In this document: one piece after another, positions 27,571 through 38,600 of the stretch
Layout of the letters: the number at the start of each line of letters is the position of its first letter
Position numbering within the stretch: the first letter of the stretch is position 1
Source of the DNA: Coemansia sp. RSA 1804
Lineage: Eukaryota > Kickxellomycota > Kickxellomycetes > Kickxellales > Kickxellaceae
NCBI GenBank assembly: GCA_027578815.1
Contig: JANBTH010000002.1
Span: 1-64,000 of the forward strand
Direction: 5' to 3'
Length of the DNA: 64,000 nt
The notes under the pieces: model-generated
The model's input: only the letters and a program-made list of their open reading frames with translations
Databases searched by the model: none
What the model was told of the DNA's origin: nothing
Translations under genes and position numbers: made by a program

Positions 27571-29604
27571 ATGACTGAAACGCAAAGCGAGTCCGAGTGC
27601 GCAAACCCCTTGTTTCTAAAGTGGGTCGGCGAGTGGTACAGCGACGCATGCAAGCGCAGCGCAAAGACCCAGTTCACCCTCCAAAAGGCATACACGTCGC
27701 TGCAACGGTACCCGCTGCGCATCGACAATCCGCAGGACGCGGTGCAGTTACAGGGAATAGGCCAAGCCATAGCCAACCGGCTAGCAAAGAAGCTAGCGCG
27801 CTGGCAAAAGGAGAACGGTATAACACCCGCCAGCCACCAACATGACGGTGGTCGGCAAGAGCCGTCGGCTGAGTGCGAACAAGAAGCGGTGGTGAGAGGT
27901 GAAAACGGTACCAGGGTTGGTGGAGCCAGGGACGACGCGAGGGATGTGCAAGCAGCCCAGCAGCGCACGACGGGATCGGCGCGCATCTATGTGCCCAGAT
28001 ACCGGACGGGTGCGTTTGCTCTGCTCATTGGGCTGTACAAGACACTATGTCTCTACGGCCCCGATTACTATATCCCCAAGTCAGAGCTGATTCCCCTGTG
28101 CGAGCAGTACACCGACACGCCCTTCCATGTTGCCGGAACCATTGGCGGAGGAGGCAGCCATTGGGGAAGAGGCGGAGGAGGAGGAGGATCTCATGCGCAG
28201 CACACCGCGTGGTCGGGAATCAAGACGCTTGAGACCAAATCGATGGTCGAGCGGCAGGGGAGGATCAAGTTCTGCTTAACCGAGGAGGGCCTGGCTATCA
28301 GCAAGAAGGTTGTTGAGCTTTTGCGCACACGAGGCGAGCTCCCCGACGACGACAACCGCATATTTGCCGAATTCGAGACCCGCGAAGAACAGCAGCAACA
28401 ACAACAGCAGCAGCAGCAGCAGCAAGGATATCAGCAGGCGGGTGACGGAGGATATCGAGTGTCTTTGCAAAGCGATTCGTTAGACAACCCTGGCTCCGAG
28501 CACTCGTTGAGCAGCTTCTGCGACCCCCCAGCACCACGGACCACAACCGCACAGCCGTCGCTATTAGCAACAGCAACAGCAGCAGCAAAACGGACTGCCG
28601 GCGGCCCTATCAGATCAGCAAACGGGGCAACCATGATGAGTCGCGCATCGTCGTCGGGCACATCGTTCAGCCGGCAGTCATCAGTTGCCAGGGCATCGGA
28701 GATCGAACTGAACGATTTTGTGCGGTACCCAAGGGGCGAGTACGACGTGATCCTGGTAGTGGACAACCGCGAGGTGCACTCATCGGCGGATCGGGCGCTG
28801 ATCCAGCGGGAGCTGGAGGGCCAGGGGGGAATAGCACTTGAGATCCGACCACTCACAGTCGGCGACTACCTGTGGATTGCCCGGACCAAAAAGACAGGCG
28901 CGTGTCGGCATCTCCCCGACATTGTGCTCGACTACGTGGTGGAGCGTAAGCGCATGGACGACCTGTGCGCAAGTATCAGGGATGGGCGGTACCGGGAGCA
29001 GCATTTGCGGATCCACGGGACCGGGTTCACCAATGTGTTTTACGTTGTCGAGGGCAACGACCCGGACGCTGTGAGCCGGCTGGGCGAGAACATCGTCAGC
29101 TCCGCGTTGAGCCGCATCCAGGTTCACAATGGGTTCCACCTCAAGCGGTTGCCGTCCTTCGAGGCCACCCTCCGCCTGTTACGTCAGATCACCTGTGCAC
29201 TGCAGACCGCGCTTGGCGATGTCCACGCGATCCCGGACTCTGTTGTTGGCCACAAGGGGTTCGCCAAGGTCAAAAAGAACCTCCATTCGCGGTTTCCTCA
29301 GCTCCATTTGGCACTGACCTTCGATGCCTACGACGTTGTTAGCAACAAGTCCGCCACCCTTGTTGTTGGCGAAATATACTTGCGCATGCTCAGGACGCTG
29401 CGTGGCATCAGTGCTGATAAGGCAATCACCATTGCCAGACGGTACCATACCCCAAGGCAGCTAATCGACGCCCTTGAGAGCGCCGGGACTGACGATGGTG
29501 GCAAAGTTCTGTCGGACCTGCTTGTCGACGGATCGTGCAGGAAGCTTGGGCCGGTGCTGGGCAAGCGTGTTGCTGACTTTTGGACCAGCACGACATTCTC
29601 GTAA
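27571..29604 (+). CDS. MUS81: Structure-specific endonuclease MUS81
   Basis: A 677-residue protein from the ATG at 27571; the upstream extension is hydrophobic and T-rich, unlike the family. The N-terminal helix-hairpin-helix lies at about 10-95 (NPLFLKWVGEW, LQGIGQAIANRLAKKL). A winged-helix region (about 130-265) includes YVPRYRTGAFALLI and ETKSMVERQGRIKF. An insert at about 270-375 carries a Gln11 run. The XPF-type nuclease domain has D398 in VVDNRE and the ERKxxxD motif at 458-464. A C-terminal HhH pair follows. With its EME1 partner it cuts Holliday junctions and flaps. All catalytic residues are present. Confidence 0.95.
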   Translation: MTETQSESECANPLFLKWVGEWYSDACKRSAKTQFTLQKAYTSLQRYPLRIDNPQDAVQLQGIGQAIANRLAKKLARWQKENGITPASHQHDGGRQEPSAECEQEAVVRGENGTRVGGARDDARDVQAAQQRTTGSARIYVPRYRTGAFALLIGLYKTLCLYGPDYYIPKSELIPLCEQYTDTPFHVAGTIGGGGSHWGRGGGGGGSHAQHTAWSGIKTLETKSMVERQGRIKFCLTEEGLAISKKVVELLRTRGELPDDDNRIFAEFETREEQQQQQQQQQQQQGYQQAGDGGYRVSLQSDSLDNPGSEHSLSSFCDPPAPRTTTAQPSLLATATAAAKRTAGGPIRSANGATMMSRASSSGTSFSRQSSVARASEIELNDFVRYPRGEYDVILVVDNREVHSSADRALIQRELEGQGGIALEIRPLTVGDYLWIARTKKTGACRHLPDIVLDYVVERKRMDDLCASIRDGRYREQHLRIHGTGFTNVFYVVEGNDPDAVSRLGENIVSSALSRIQVHNGFHLKRLPSFEATLRLLRQITCALQTALGDVHAIPDSVVGHKGFAKVKKNLHSRFPQLHLALTFDAYDVVSNKSATLVVGEIYLRMLRTLRGISADKAITIARRYHTPRQLIDALESAGTDDGGKVLSDLLVDGSCRKLGPVLGKRVADFWTSTTFS

Positions 29605-29766
29605 CCCGCGGCTGGGAACAATCCATGCACTTGTTTGTTCATCTTGGGATGCAAGATCTATTTATAACAACAATACATGCCAGCCGATACATCTCCATTT
29701 GTCATTAGTCTAGGTAAAAAAGAACAAGTAAATAAAAAGCAAAAGAGAAGAAGAATGCGCCTTATG

Positions 29767-30741
29767 CTAGCTGCTCTCCTGAATAAACTTTACAACAAGA
29801 TCCATGAACTGGCGCGGCTTCTCAGCATGCACCCAATGGCCGGTGTTAAGCTCGGCAATCTCGTGGTTCGGGAACAGGCGCCGCATCTCCGGATACGCAT
29901 CGGGCTTGATGTAGGGCGACTGGGTTCCAGCAATGAACAGCGTAGGACCATTGTACACAGGCCTCTCCGACTCCGCAACGCCGGCACTATGAGCAGTGGT
30001 GTCCCATTGCATCATGCTGCCAAGACTACTGCCAACCAGATCCAGCGGAATGCGCGACCTGTAGACGCCGCGGGACTCGGGGTTGCCCGGATCGGTGGTC
30101 TTCTTCATATTCGTGAGGAGGAACTGGCGGATCTCAAGACTAGGCTCGATGGTGGCCAGTATCTTGTCCATCTCGGCCTGCACCGAGAGATTCTTCTTCT
30201 CGATATCCTTCAGACACTCGACGTAGCCCTCAAAGTTATGGTGCAGCGTGGCAGCAGCAGGCACCATATCGACCACAATGAGCCGGGAGACCAGGTCGGG
30301 CCGCTCCAACGCCGTGCGCATCACCACCTTGCCGCCCATCGAATGGCCCATCAGCACAGGCGACCCGAGCCGATGGTCCTCGATGAACCGAACAAGATCG
30401 GCCGCCATCGCCTGGTACGTGTGCGGACCCAGGTGTCTGCTCTCTCCGTGGTTGCGCTGGTCCACCGCGTACACGTCGCGCTCCAGCTCCTGTGCCAGCC
30501 GCCGGGTTATTCCGCCCCAGTTCTGCTTGGATCCAAACAACCCGTGCAGTACCACCAGCGGCGTCTTTTTCGCTCCCGCCGTTTTCTTCCCTGCCTCCTT
30601 TCTGTTGATCTCCTTGTTGTACGCGAGCTCAACCGTCTCGATGCCCCCGAGCGAAGTGGAGCTGCTGCGCTGAAGAAGCCGCGGCTGCAAAGAGGAGGCG
30701 CCCGTTGCTAGTGTTCTGTGTCCTCGCTTCAGACAAAACAT
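29767..30741 (-). CDS. Alpha/beta hydrolase, ABHD11/Imo32-like, probably mitochondrial
   Basis: A 324-residue protein. The N-terminus (1-30) is Arg/Ser/Leu-rich without acidic residues, a mitochondrial targeting pattern. The core follows the alpha/beta hydrolase fold: HGLFGS (66-71) for the oxyanion hole, DQRNHGES (94-101) and GHSMGG (132-137) with nucleophile Ser134. The catalytic His lies in LNTGHWVHAEKP near the C-terminus. DQRNHGxS and HGLFGSxxNW are characteristic of the ABHD11 group, which in animals protects the lipoylated 2-oxoglutarate dehydrogenase complex. The yeast member is Imo32. The substrate here is not shown. It is convergent with MUS81 with about 160 bases between. Confidence 0.88.
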   Translation of the reverse strand: MFCLKRGHRTLATGASSLQPRLLQRSSSTSLGGIETVELAYNKEINRKEAGKKTAGAKKTPLVVLHGLFGSKQNWGGITRRLAQELERDVYAVDQRNHGESRHLGPHTYQAMAADLVRFIEDHRLGSPVLMGHSMGGKVVMRTALERPDLVSRLIVVDMVPAAATLHHNFEGYVECLKDIEKKNLSVQAEMDKILATIEPSLEIRQFLLTNMKKTTDPGNPESRGVYRSRIPLDLVGSSLGSMMQWDTTAHSAGVAESERPVYNGPTLFIAGTQSPYIKPDAYPEMRRLFPNHEIAELNTGHWVHAEKPRQFMDLVVKFIQESS

Positions 30742-31154
30742 TGGCTTTTTAAGTAGGGAAGAAGCAGAATGCTTAATGCTAATTCAAGAATAAGAAGGAA
30801 AAGGGCAACTTGTAGAACAAGAAACGGAAAGGGCTGTGGGAGGGAGAAAGGAAGCAGAACAGGCGGAACAATGGCTTTTCCCTTTTCCGTTGACTCATCC
30901 ATGTTCCCACATTCAGACAGCCATATCTGCGAGGAAAAAAGGAGCTACTTTTCATTTGCACTCGACTGAAGGGGCTGCATGGCTCTCGATTCAAACCTCT
31001 GCGCCACACTCAAATACGGCGAGAAGCAAAAAAAGAGTGAAAAGAGATAACAGATATTAAACACGAGTTGGAATGGATATAGAAAAAAGCCATCCTTCTT
31101 TCCAACCAGAAAGTTGGAGAAAAAAAAGGATAATGAAAAAAACAGATTGTGCGT
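30742..31154. other. Spacer between two minus-strand genes
   Basis: About 0.4 kb containing the hydrolase promoter and the 3' end of the LIM-RhoGAP gene. Nothing else is seen. Confidence 0.5.
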
Positions 31155-34100
31155 CTATGTTTCCACAGCATCGGGCGGAGCATGGCTGGGCACCGCCGCG
31201 CCGTCACCGCCGGCTGCAGCTGCTGCAGCGTCACCAGGCTGCTGGCGATACGTCTGACGCTCGCAGCGACGGAGCAGCTCCTTCGTATTGAGCTCCGAGG
31301 AGCCCTCGACCAGCTCCGGCGAGTTGTCGCGGAGGAAGGCAATAACGGCGTCAGACAGCATCCACAGCGACTCGCCGGCCTCCATGAACTGCTGCACCAC
31401 ATTGCACGCCTCAAACGAAAACGTGTCGTCGCGGTCGCCTCTGGTCGGCTCCTTGACGTCGGCGTAGAGAATGTTGGGCGTGATAACGGTTGCCAGATTC
31501 ATAATGTCCATCTTCGACCCGGTCTGCTCGCTGACGTGCGAAAACGTCGCCACCCACGTCAGGAACGTCATCAGCACATTGAGCATGTCGCGGTTGGCCT
31601 GCGGCATCAGCACGATCGCGTAGCGGAACGCCTCCATCCGATCGCGCTGCGTCGAGATGCCTGCAATCGAAAGGAACAGGCGCCGCATCCGGAACGGGAT
31701 CAGCGGATCGGGCAGCTCGCGAAGGAACTTCTTCAGCAGCGCAGCAATCTGCACGGGCGCATCCTTCTTCAGATCCACGCGCGAAAAGTCCTTGTCCACC
31801 GCATCCGTCACCTCGCGCAGCCGTCGGATGTTGCCGTTCTTGCGGAAGATGCCCTCGACCGCCAGATCCATCGACGACAGCGTCGTCAGCATCACCTCGA
31901 AGAACTGCGGAACATGCAGCTTCTGCTTGCCGTGTGCGCCAAGCTCAGTCTCGACGCTCTGCCGCTCCATCAGCGTCTCCAGCGGCACGCCAAACGTCGC
32001 GTTCCGCATACGGTCCTTGCCGCCACTTCCGCTGCCGCCACTTCCGCCGCCACCGGCTCCGCCGTCCTTCTTCATCAAATTGGTCTTGAGGCGCGACCAC
32101 ATTCCCGCCGCCGTTCCCTTCTTCGTTGACCCGATCAGCGCAACAAGATCCGCCTGCGACACCTCGCCCTGTCCGCCCAGCAGCGCCGTCAGCCGCGAGA
32201 CCGCAACATGCTTGGCGCAGAACAGTTCCGCCGTGTTGAGATCCGACACAAACCGCATCGTGTGCGGCCGGCTGAGCATGGACCTCACCTTGGACGCCGA
32301 CACTGCCTCGGCATCGTTCATTGTGGTTGCAGCAACCATCGCCGCCGTCTCAGCGCGTGCCGAATCGTTGTCATCGCTCAAATGAGGCATCTTTGTCGGC
32401 CTGCTCGACAGCGACGGCGGAACATGCGCGCCGCCGTTCTTCCCCAGTCCGTAGGGAGAATGCGCACCGGTCGCAATCTGTCCCGGCCGCCGCTGCATCG
32501 GCGGCACCTGCGGGTATTCTGGCGGATAAAGGGAGATCGGCGACCCCGGATCCTCCCCTGACGCACGGCCCCTGTTCTCCATTCTCGCCTTCATCGTATG
32601 CACAGGCGTGTGCGCAACACGAGGCTTGCGTCGGTCGGCAAGGACATGCGGCGGCAGGGGCTCTGACGGCGCATCAAGAACCTGCACCATGATATCGCCA
32701 TCGTTCTTCGCTGTCTTCATTGCGGCCTTGGTCACAGCGTTCATCGCCTCCGAGCTGGACGCCGATGGTTTCTGCAACTGCGCGTTGCTCTCAGCTGCTC
32801 GTGATCCATGCGTGATTTCGCTTGCTGCCAGATCAGACGGCTGTCCAGGGCTTTCTGATCTCACGGTCCTCAGCTCCAGATCACTGCTCTGCAGCTCCAG
32901 CCTGTCCAGCCGTGCCAGCGCCGCATCAAACGCCTTGCTGTCAGCATCGGTCGACGAGGTGGGCGTATCGGCCGCAGACCCGGCCGTTGGCGTCTGACCA
33001 GCAATTCCGCCGGCCATCTTGGGCGCAGGCAATGACTTTGGCCCAAGCTCGCCAACCGCCCCGTCCTTTGTGCGCGACATGCCCGGGTTCTCCACAGCGT
33101 TCTTCATCTTGAGAAGCCCGTACAGCCGCTTCAGCGCGACGCGCATGAGAAACGAGTACTGCTCGAGCTGCGAGACGAACTTGAATCCCCCGGGCACCAC
33201 ATTCTGGCTCTGCGCACAAGACGGACAGAACAGCACGCCGGCGCTTTCGTCATACGCAGACTGCGGATACACGTGCTGGATCTCGCTGTTGCACGAGGTG
33301 CACGCGAAGCAGTACAGATGCCAGCGCTTGCGCTTGCGCATGTGCTCGATGCACTCGGTCTCGACTGGCGAGTGGCACGCGGTGCAGAGATCGCTCGCAA
33401 CGTCTGTTTCATGGTACGAAAGCCTGAACAGCGCCCACTTTTGCCGGTCAGACGTCTCTGTCAGCTTCGAAAGCAGCGCCTTTATGCTCGACGGGCATTT
33501 GTACTCTGTCTGCGCCTTTAGCGCGCCCTTTAGCGCCACGCGTGTCAATACCTTGAGATAATGCGCAAGGCTGGTCACCAGCGACAGCAGCTCCTGTGTA
33601 AGCCCATTGGACTCGTTGCTCTGCGTGTGTGAGAGGACGGAAAAGAAGCTCACGATCTTCTTGCACAGCAGCTTGGGCTCGCGAGTATGCTGCAATCCTA
33701 CAAATCCAAAGGGGCCATCAGTGCAACAAGAACAAGAAGCGTGCACACGTCAGTATGAACAATGCCATTTCCATAAATAGAATACAGAACCGTGGGCCAC
33801 AAAATAAAGCATAACAAAGCCCTGCTCCCTTTCCTTTTGCATAGAAACAAGCAAGAAAAAGAAGAGCGGCGATCAACAATGCCGAAGGCGGTCCTCGCAG
33901 TCGCCCTTTGTAACCAGCCCACCCTTTCTTGAATAACAAAGGAGCAGTGTCAACAATCGAGACGTGTGGAAACGGCATAGAAAAAGTTGGGCTGTGAGAA
34001 GCAAAATAGAAAAAAGGCTCATTCAGCTGGGAGCACCCCCTCTTTCTTCTTTTTTAAACTGTGGACACTTTACCTGTAGAGTCGTCGAAATGGGACAGTT

Positions 34101-35690
34101 CGTCCTCAAGATCGTCAATGGATGCAAAGAGCACATCCACATGCATGATAAAGCGTTCTGCCTGCCGCAAACCCTCAAGATAGCGACCGCCCGACACCTG
34201 TAGCAGCATATCGGAAATGCACGCGGCGGTTGATTCTTCAAAGGACGAGAGAACCGTCCATATCTGGTATATCTGCTGCTCGCTGACGGCGTTCTGGGAT
34301 TTCAGAAGCTGCTTGTTGACACGCCCACGGCCGCCAGCGTACATGCTCGGACATATCCGCACGTTCCAGAACTTGTAGATCATATAGCACTCGGGGTGCC
34401 AGTGCTCCTCGGCTCCGCGATGGCTCATCTGGAGAAATAACTTCATGATGGGCTGCTGGCAGCCAGCGCACTTTTTGGCCACCAGGTACGTGTAGTGGTA
34501 CAGACAGAATGCCTCGCCATCGTGCTCGTAGTACGTGCCCTCTGGCCCAAAGACTGTGGGGCAGGCTGTGCATGTAAAGTGGTCTGGATGGTACTTGCGT
34601 CCCATCGCATGCACATAGGTGCTGTCCAGCGGCTCCTTGCATTTCGCACATATCATGTTTGTGCGCTCAAAGTAGTGTGTTTCGCAAAGAAGATGCTGCT
34701 GCCTTGTGTCCGGATCCTCCAGCAGGCAGTACCTTTCCTCAACGTTTTCTCCGCACGCCTACAAGGACAAGAAAGCAAACAACAATGGCGATAACAGAAA
34801 AAAAGGAGGGGGATGTTGTCCGCGGTCCAAGACATAAAGCAATTAGCAATGGTGTGGAATCACAACAGCGCAGAGCAGCGGATAATAAAGACACGGGATC
34901 CTCAAGGATGTTTGGAATTGGTCCGCCAAAGAAACCAAGGCAAAAGGACAATCAACAAGCAACCACAAAGAACCGTTTCAATGGAGCGCCATGTAGAATG
35001 AGTTCCAGCTCAGAAGCTGGAATTTGGCTGGATTCCACACGCTCAATCAAGGGTATCTGGATGGATTAGCCATGCACAGACACATACGCCTACACACTTG
35101 TGCGTGCATCTTTTCTGAGGCACCATTTTCTTTTGAACTGACAAAAGCAGCATATGAACAAGCATTTACGCAGATAAAGATAGAAAAGGAGCTGATCATC
35201 AGGCATAGCAGTTTGTATGAGTCTTCTTCTATAAACCGGACAACAGCATCAACCAATTGACGAGTTCTGAGCTGTTCGCTCTTCCTGTTCTCATCAGTAT
35301 CTCTGCGTGAAAGATATCCAACAGTGATAGCATAGCAGGAAAAAGGAAGAGATATTGGCCAAAACTTACCTCACAGCAAAAACATTCAGGATGGCAAGCG
35401 GTGTCAAAGATAGGAACCCACTGGTCGCCTATTGCCTTTCCACAGCGAACACAGGGGGTTGATTTGGCCGAAATAATAGCACCTGCAGTCGCGCTTGAGC
35501 TGTTAGTGTTTGCGTTTGTGTTACTCTTTTGCTGTAGTTGCTGCTCGGCACTACTGTCGCCCGCAGTAGCAACTGGTGTTATAGAATCAGAGCCACTGTT
35601 CTGCGTGTGAGAAGCGGCAATAGCAGCAGCAGCAGCAGCAGCAGCCGAGGACTTCTCAGCCGAGTGGTGGTTATCCGCGCCAGCCATCAT
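31155..35690 (-). CDS. LIM-domain Rho GTPase-activating protein (Lrg1/Rga1-like), three exons
   Basis: Exons 35690-35370, 34758-34074 and 33697-31155 join in frame to 1182 residues. Donors are GTAAGT and GTAAAG and both acceptors are TAG; introns are 611 and 376 bases. LIM1 (about 80-140) is split by intron 1 between its two zinc modules: CVRC..HPECFCCE, then ACGENV..CETHY. LIM2 spans about 144-205 (CAKC..HPDHFTC..FCLYHY), followed by a third partial zinc module CAGCQQPI. Another LIM lies at about 440-498 (CTACHSP..CFACTSC..CPSC). The RhoGAP domain (about 910-1130) has the arginine finger in GIFRKNGN. Two LIMs, a gap, a further LIM and then RhoGAP is the Lrg1 layout, a Rho1 GAP acting on cell-wall synthesis and polarity. 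A poly-Ala run and a Gly/Ser linker are also present. Confidence 0.9.
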
Positions 35691-37112
35691 TTATATGTAG
35701 AAGAATAAAAAAGGCTCAAGTCACAACTGGTCGAATGGACGAGAGAGAAGGGGTGGGTTGGGCAGAGATATACCGCTGAAATGGAGAGGAAGAAGAAGAA
35801 GAAGAAACAATTAAAACAAGGGCTAAGAATACAGGTAAGGTATTAATGTACGCAAGAGACAGAAAGAAGGTATTTTCCAGAACTTTTCACGCAAAAAGAA
35901 CTTTTATATGCTAGCAATGCACAAGTAGGGGGGAAAGGGAACAGGCAGGCAAGGCAGACAGGATGCTTATTAGCATGAAAGAGAGAGGGGAAAAAACCAA
36001 CCACGCCAATAAGAAATTATTCTCAAATCACCCAAACTTGCGGAGAATAGCAAAATGACCCAGCAAGCCAGGAAAAGAAATTTGTATAGCCTGGAAATAA
36101 AGGAATGGGTTGCCTATATTTCTTGTGCAGAAAGAAGAAAAATAGAGAGCGATTTAAATTGAGTGGGAATGGAAGAAGACAAAAAGGGGGAATAATAATA
36201 AAAAAGCCAAAGTGGAGCTAAAGTTGACTCGTCTCTTCCACAAGAACAAGTTTTTGATGTGATGAAGAGAGGAAATTGATTGATTGATGTGCAGTCTGAA
36301 ATGGGGCAAGCTAAGCTGGAAAAAAAGAAAAGGCCCAAGAGACTGTGATTGGCTGTTTTTCTTAAAGTCACAGAGAAACCACCAGCATACTTTTTATTGC
36401 TTATTTCAATGGCAAATAAAACAGATACAGAATTATACAGGTAGACGTCTGAAGGAAAGGCAAAAATAGATTATCTGGCAGAGGTTGGTAGCTCTTCTTC
36501 CTGAAGGAAGCAACAGAGACTACGACATGAGCAATTTTTGGATGGTTTGCCCATCCTGGTCGATGCACATGTTGCCTATGCTTTTTGCATCTAGTTGTGA
36601 AGAAAAGTAAGAAAACCAGGTGCGCCAATCTCGCATGGGCCAGAACAGCCAGCCAGAACAACCAGCTAGTTAGCCAAATAAGGAAGGAAGATGTGGAAGG
36701 ACTTTTTTTTTTTTTGGCTCCCATCATCTGGCCACAACCCGTGCGCCAGGTCATATAGTCTCTCTATTTCAGATCAATTTTCCGATCTAAATATAGCGCT
36801 AGATATTACATGGCTTTATTTTTTTGTTTGTGGATTCATCCTCGCTTTCCTGTATTTTCTACAGACATCCCGTCCCCCTTGTTCATAACAATCCAGCTCA
36901 ATTGACCACATCATCCAGTCATCCAGGATCTGCGGATAGGAAACAGACAAAGGCCGCGTGCTTGCTCCTTTTTTCTTCTTCATCACCAAAAGAAATACAA
37001 CCAACCTCATTCCATTTATTCATTTATTTATTTATTTATTTCGTTTTCCCAAGTAAAAAAGGGTATCACGCGAGCACAATTAAACGAAAACCGCCCCCGG
37101 AACACCAAAGGC
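35691..37112. other. 1.4-kb intergenic region between divergent genes
   Basis: Holds the promoters of the LIM-RhoGAP gene (minus) and ALG10 (plus). AT-rich, with purine-rich runs near 35780-36010 and an ATTT repeat near 37014-37042. No gene is supported. Confidence 0.5.
37014..37042. repeat. (ATTT)n microsatellite
   Basis: About seven ATTT units some 70 bases before the ALG10 start codon. Confidence 0.8.
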
Positions 37113-38528
37113 ATGCATGATCAGCGGGCGCTCACATCCGCCGACATAATAGCAGGCGGCGCGGCGTTCAGCGCGTACGCAGCAGCCAGCTACGCGGTTC
37201 TCCAGCGGATAAACGAAGCAGCGGGGGAGCCGTACATGGACGAAGCATTCCACGTGCCGCAGGCGCAGCAGTACTGCGCGGGACGGTTCGACGCGTGGGA
37301 CCCGAAGCTAACAACGCCGCCGGGGCTGTATCTGGTGTCATCGATGGCTCTGGGACCAACAAACAGCCGTTGCACCACGGCGCACCTGCGCCTGACGAAC
37401 TGGATCCTCGGACTGCTGGTGTTCTGGTCGGTGTTTGCGATCCTGCGCACCCTGCATCCGCGACTCTCGGCGGCAACCACGGCGGCTGCCACGCTGGCGG
37501 TGTCGATTACACCCGTGGTGTTCTTCTTCCACCACTTGTACTACACCGACACCGGGTCGCTCCTGTTCGTGCTGCTGGCCTACGCCGCCAGCCTTCGTGA
37601 CCGCCACCTGGTTGCCGCGGCGCTCGGGTTCGCCTCGCTGTGGTTCCGCCAGACAAACGTGGTCTGGGCTGTGGTGTTTGTTGGCGGCACCGCGGTGTTG
37701 CGCCGGGTCAGGCGGGTGATGGGTGGAATCGGCGGAGATGGCGAGTCGCTGGCGAGCGAGACCGCGCAGCTGGTGCGGTGGATGGTTCCGCGCGCGGGAG
37801 CCTGCGAAAGGTGGCGGGTGATAATGGCTGTGGTTGCGCCGTACGTGTGCGTGGGGCTGGCGTTTGCGGCATTCGTGTGCGCCAACCACGGAAGCATCGT
37901 GCTCGGCGACAAGGCGCACCACCAGGCGGCGATCCACTTGCCGCAGGCGATGTACTTTTGCGCGTACGCGGGCTTCGTGCTGGCGCCAACGGTGCTGGCA
38001 GCGGGTGCCGGGGTGCGCTGGACGATTGGCGCCTTGCGGTCCCCGCGAAACCTAGCGCAAACGGCAGCTCTCTGTGTGGTGCTGGGCGTCTGCGTCAAGC
38101 ACTTCACCATCGAGCATCCGTTCCTGCTCAGCGACAACCGCCACTACCCGTTCTACGTGTGGAAGAATCTGGTCCGGCGGCACTGGACAGTCAGATATGC
38201 TGCCATCCCGGCCTACGTGTATTCGGCGGCGGCAATCCACCGATGCCTTGCTGCGCGGTCGGCGCCGACGGATGCGCTGTGGCGCGCGGTGTTTGCGGTG
38301 TGCACGGCGGCTGTGCTTGTCCCGTCGCCGCTGCTGGAGCCCAGGTACTTTACGATTCCGCTGGTCATTGCGCGCCTCCACATGGCAGACACGACGTTTG
38401 GCATGCGCCGCCTGGCAATGGAGGCGGCGTGGTGCGGTGCGATCAATGCGGTGACGATCTGGGTGTTCCTGAACAAGCCGTTTGCGTGGGACTCGGAGCC
38501 CGGCAGACTGCAGCGCTTCATGTGGTGA
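37113..38528 (+). CDS. ALG10: Dolichyl-P-Glc alpha-1,2-glucosyltransferase ALG10/DIE2
   Basis: A 471-residue polytopic ER membrane protein. The family signature near the N-terminus is present: PYMDEAFHVPQAQQYC (about 36-51), then FDAWDPKLTTPPGLYL, where the acidic pair in the first lumenal loop is catalytic in GT-C enzymes. About a dozen hydrophobic segments follow. Conserved blocks SLWFRQTNVVW and HPFLLSDNRHYPFYVWK are typical of ALG10. It adds the last (third) glucose to the lipid-linked oligosaccharide before N-glycosylation. Length is slightly shorter than the budding yeast protein. It is convergent with APC2, with only 72 bases between stop codons. Confidence 0.95.
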   Translation: MHDQRALTSADIIAGGAAFSAYAAASYAVLQRINEAAGEPYMDEAFHVPQAQQYCAGRFDAWDPKLTTPPGLYLVSSMALGPTNSRCTTAHLRLTNWILGLLVFWSVFAILRTLHPRLSAATTAAATLAVSITPVVFFFHHLYYTDTGSLLFVLLAYAASLRDRHLVAAALGFASLWFRQTNVVWAVVFVGGTAVLRRVRRVMGGIGGDGESLASETAQLVRWMVPRAGACERWRVIMAVVAPYVCVGLAFAAFVCANHGSIVLGDKAHHQAAIHLPQAMYFCAYAGFVLAPTVLAAGAGVRWTIGALRSPRNLAQTAALCVVLGVCVKHFTIEHPFLLSDNRHYPFYVWKNLVRRHWTVRYAAIPAYVYSAAAIHRCLAARSAPTDALWRAVFAVCTAAVLVPSPLLEPRYFTIPLVIARLHMADTTFGMRRLAMEAAWCGAINAVTIWVFLNKPFAWDSEPGRLQRFMW

Positions 38529-38600
38529 GAAAAATAAAACAAAATGAATAAGCAAGTACAGATAACAGAAAAAGATGTAGTGAAGACCAATTGCCTGTTG

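Noticed and set aside
30955..31030. tRNA-like A-box and B-box words on the minus strand
   Set aside because: GTGGCGCAGAGG and GGTTTGAATC occur, but they overlap too closely and no cloverleaf stems form.
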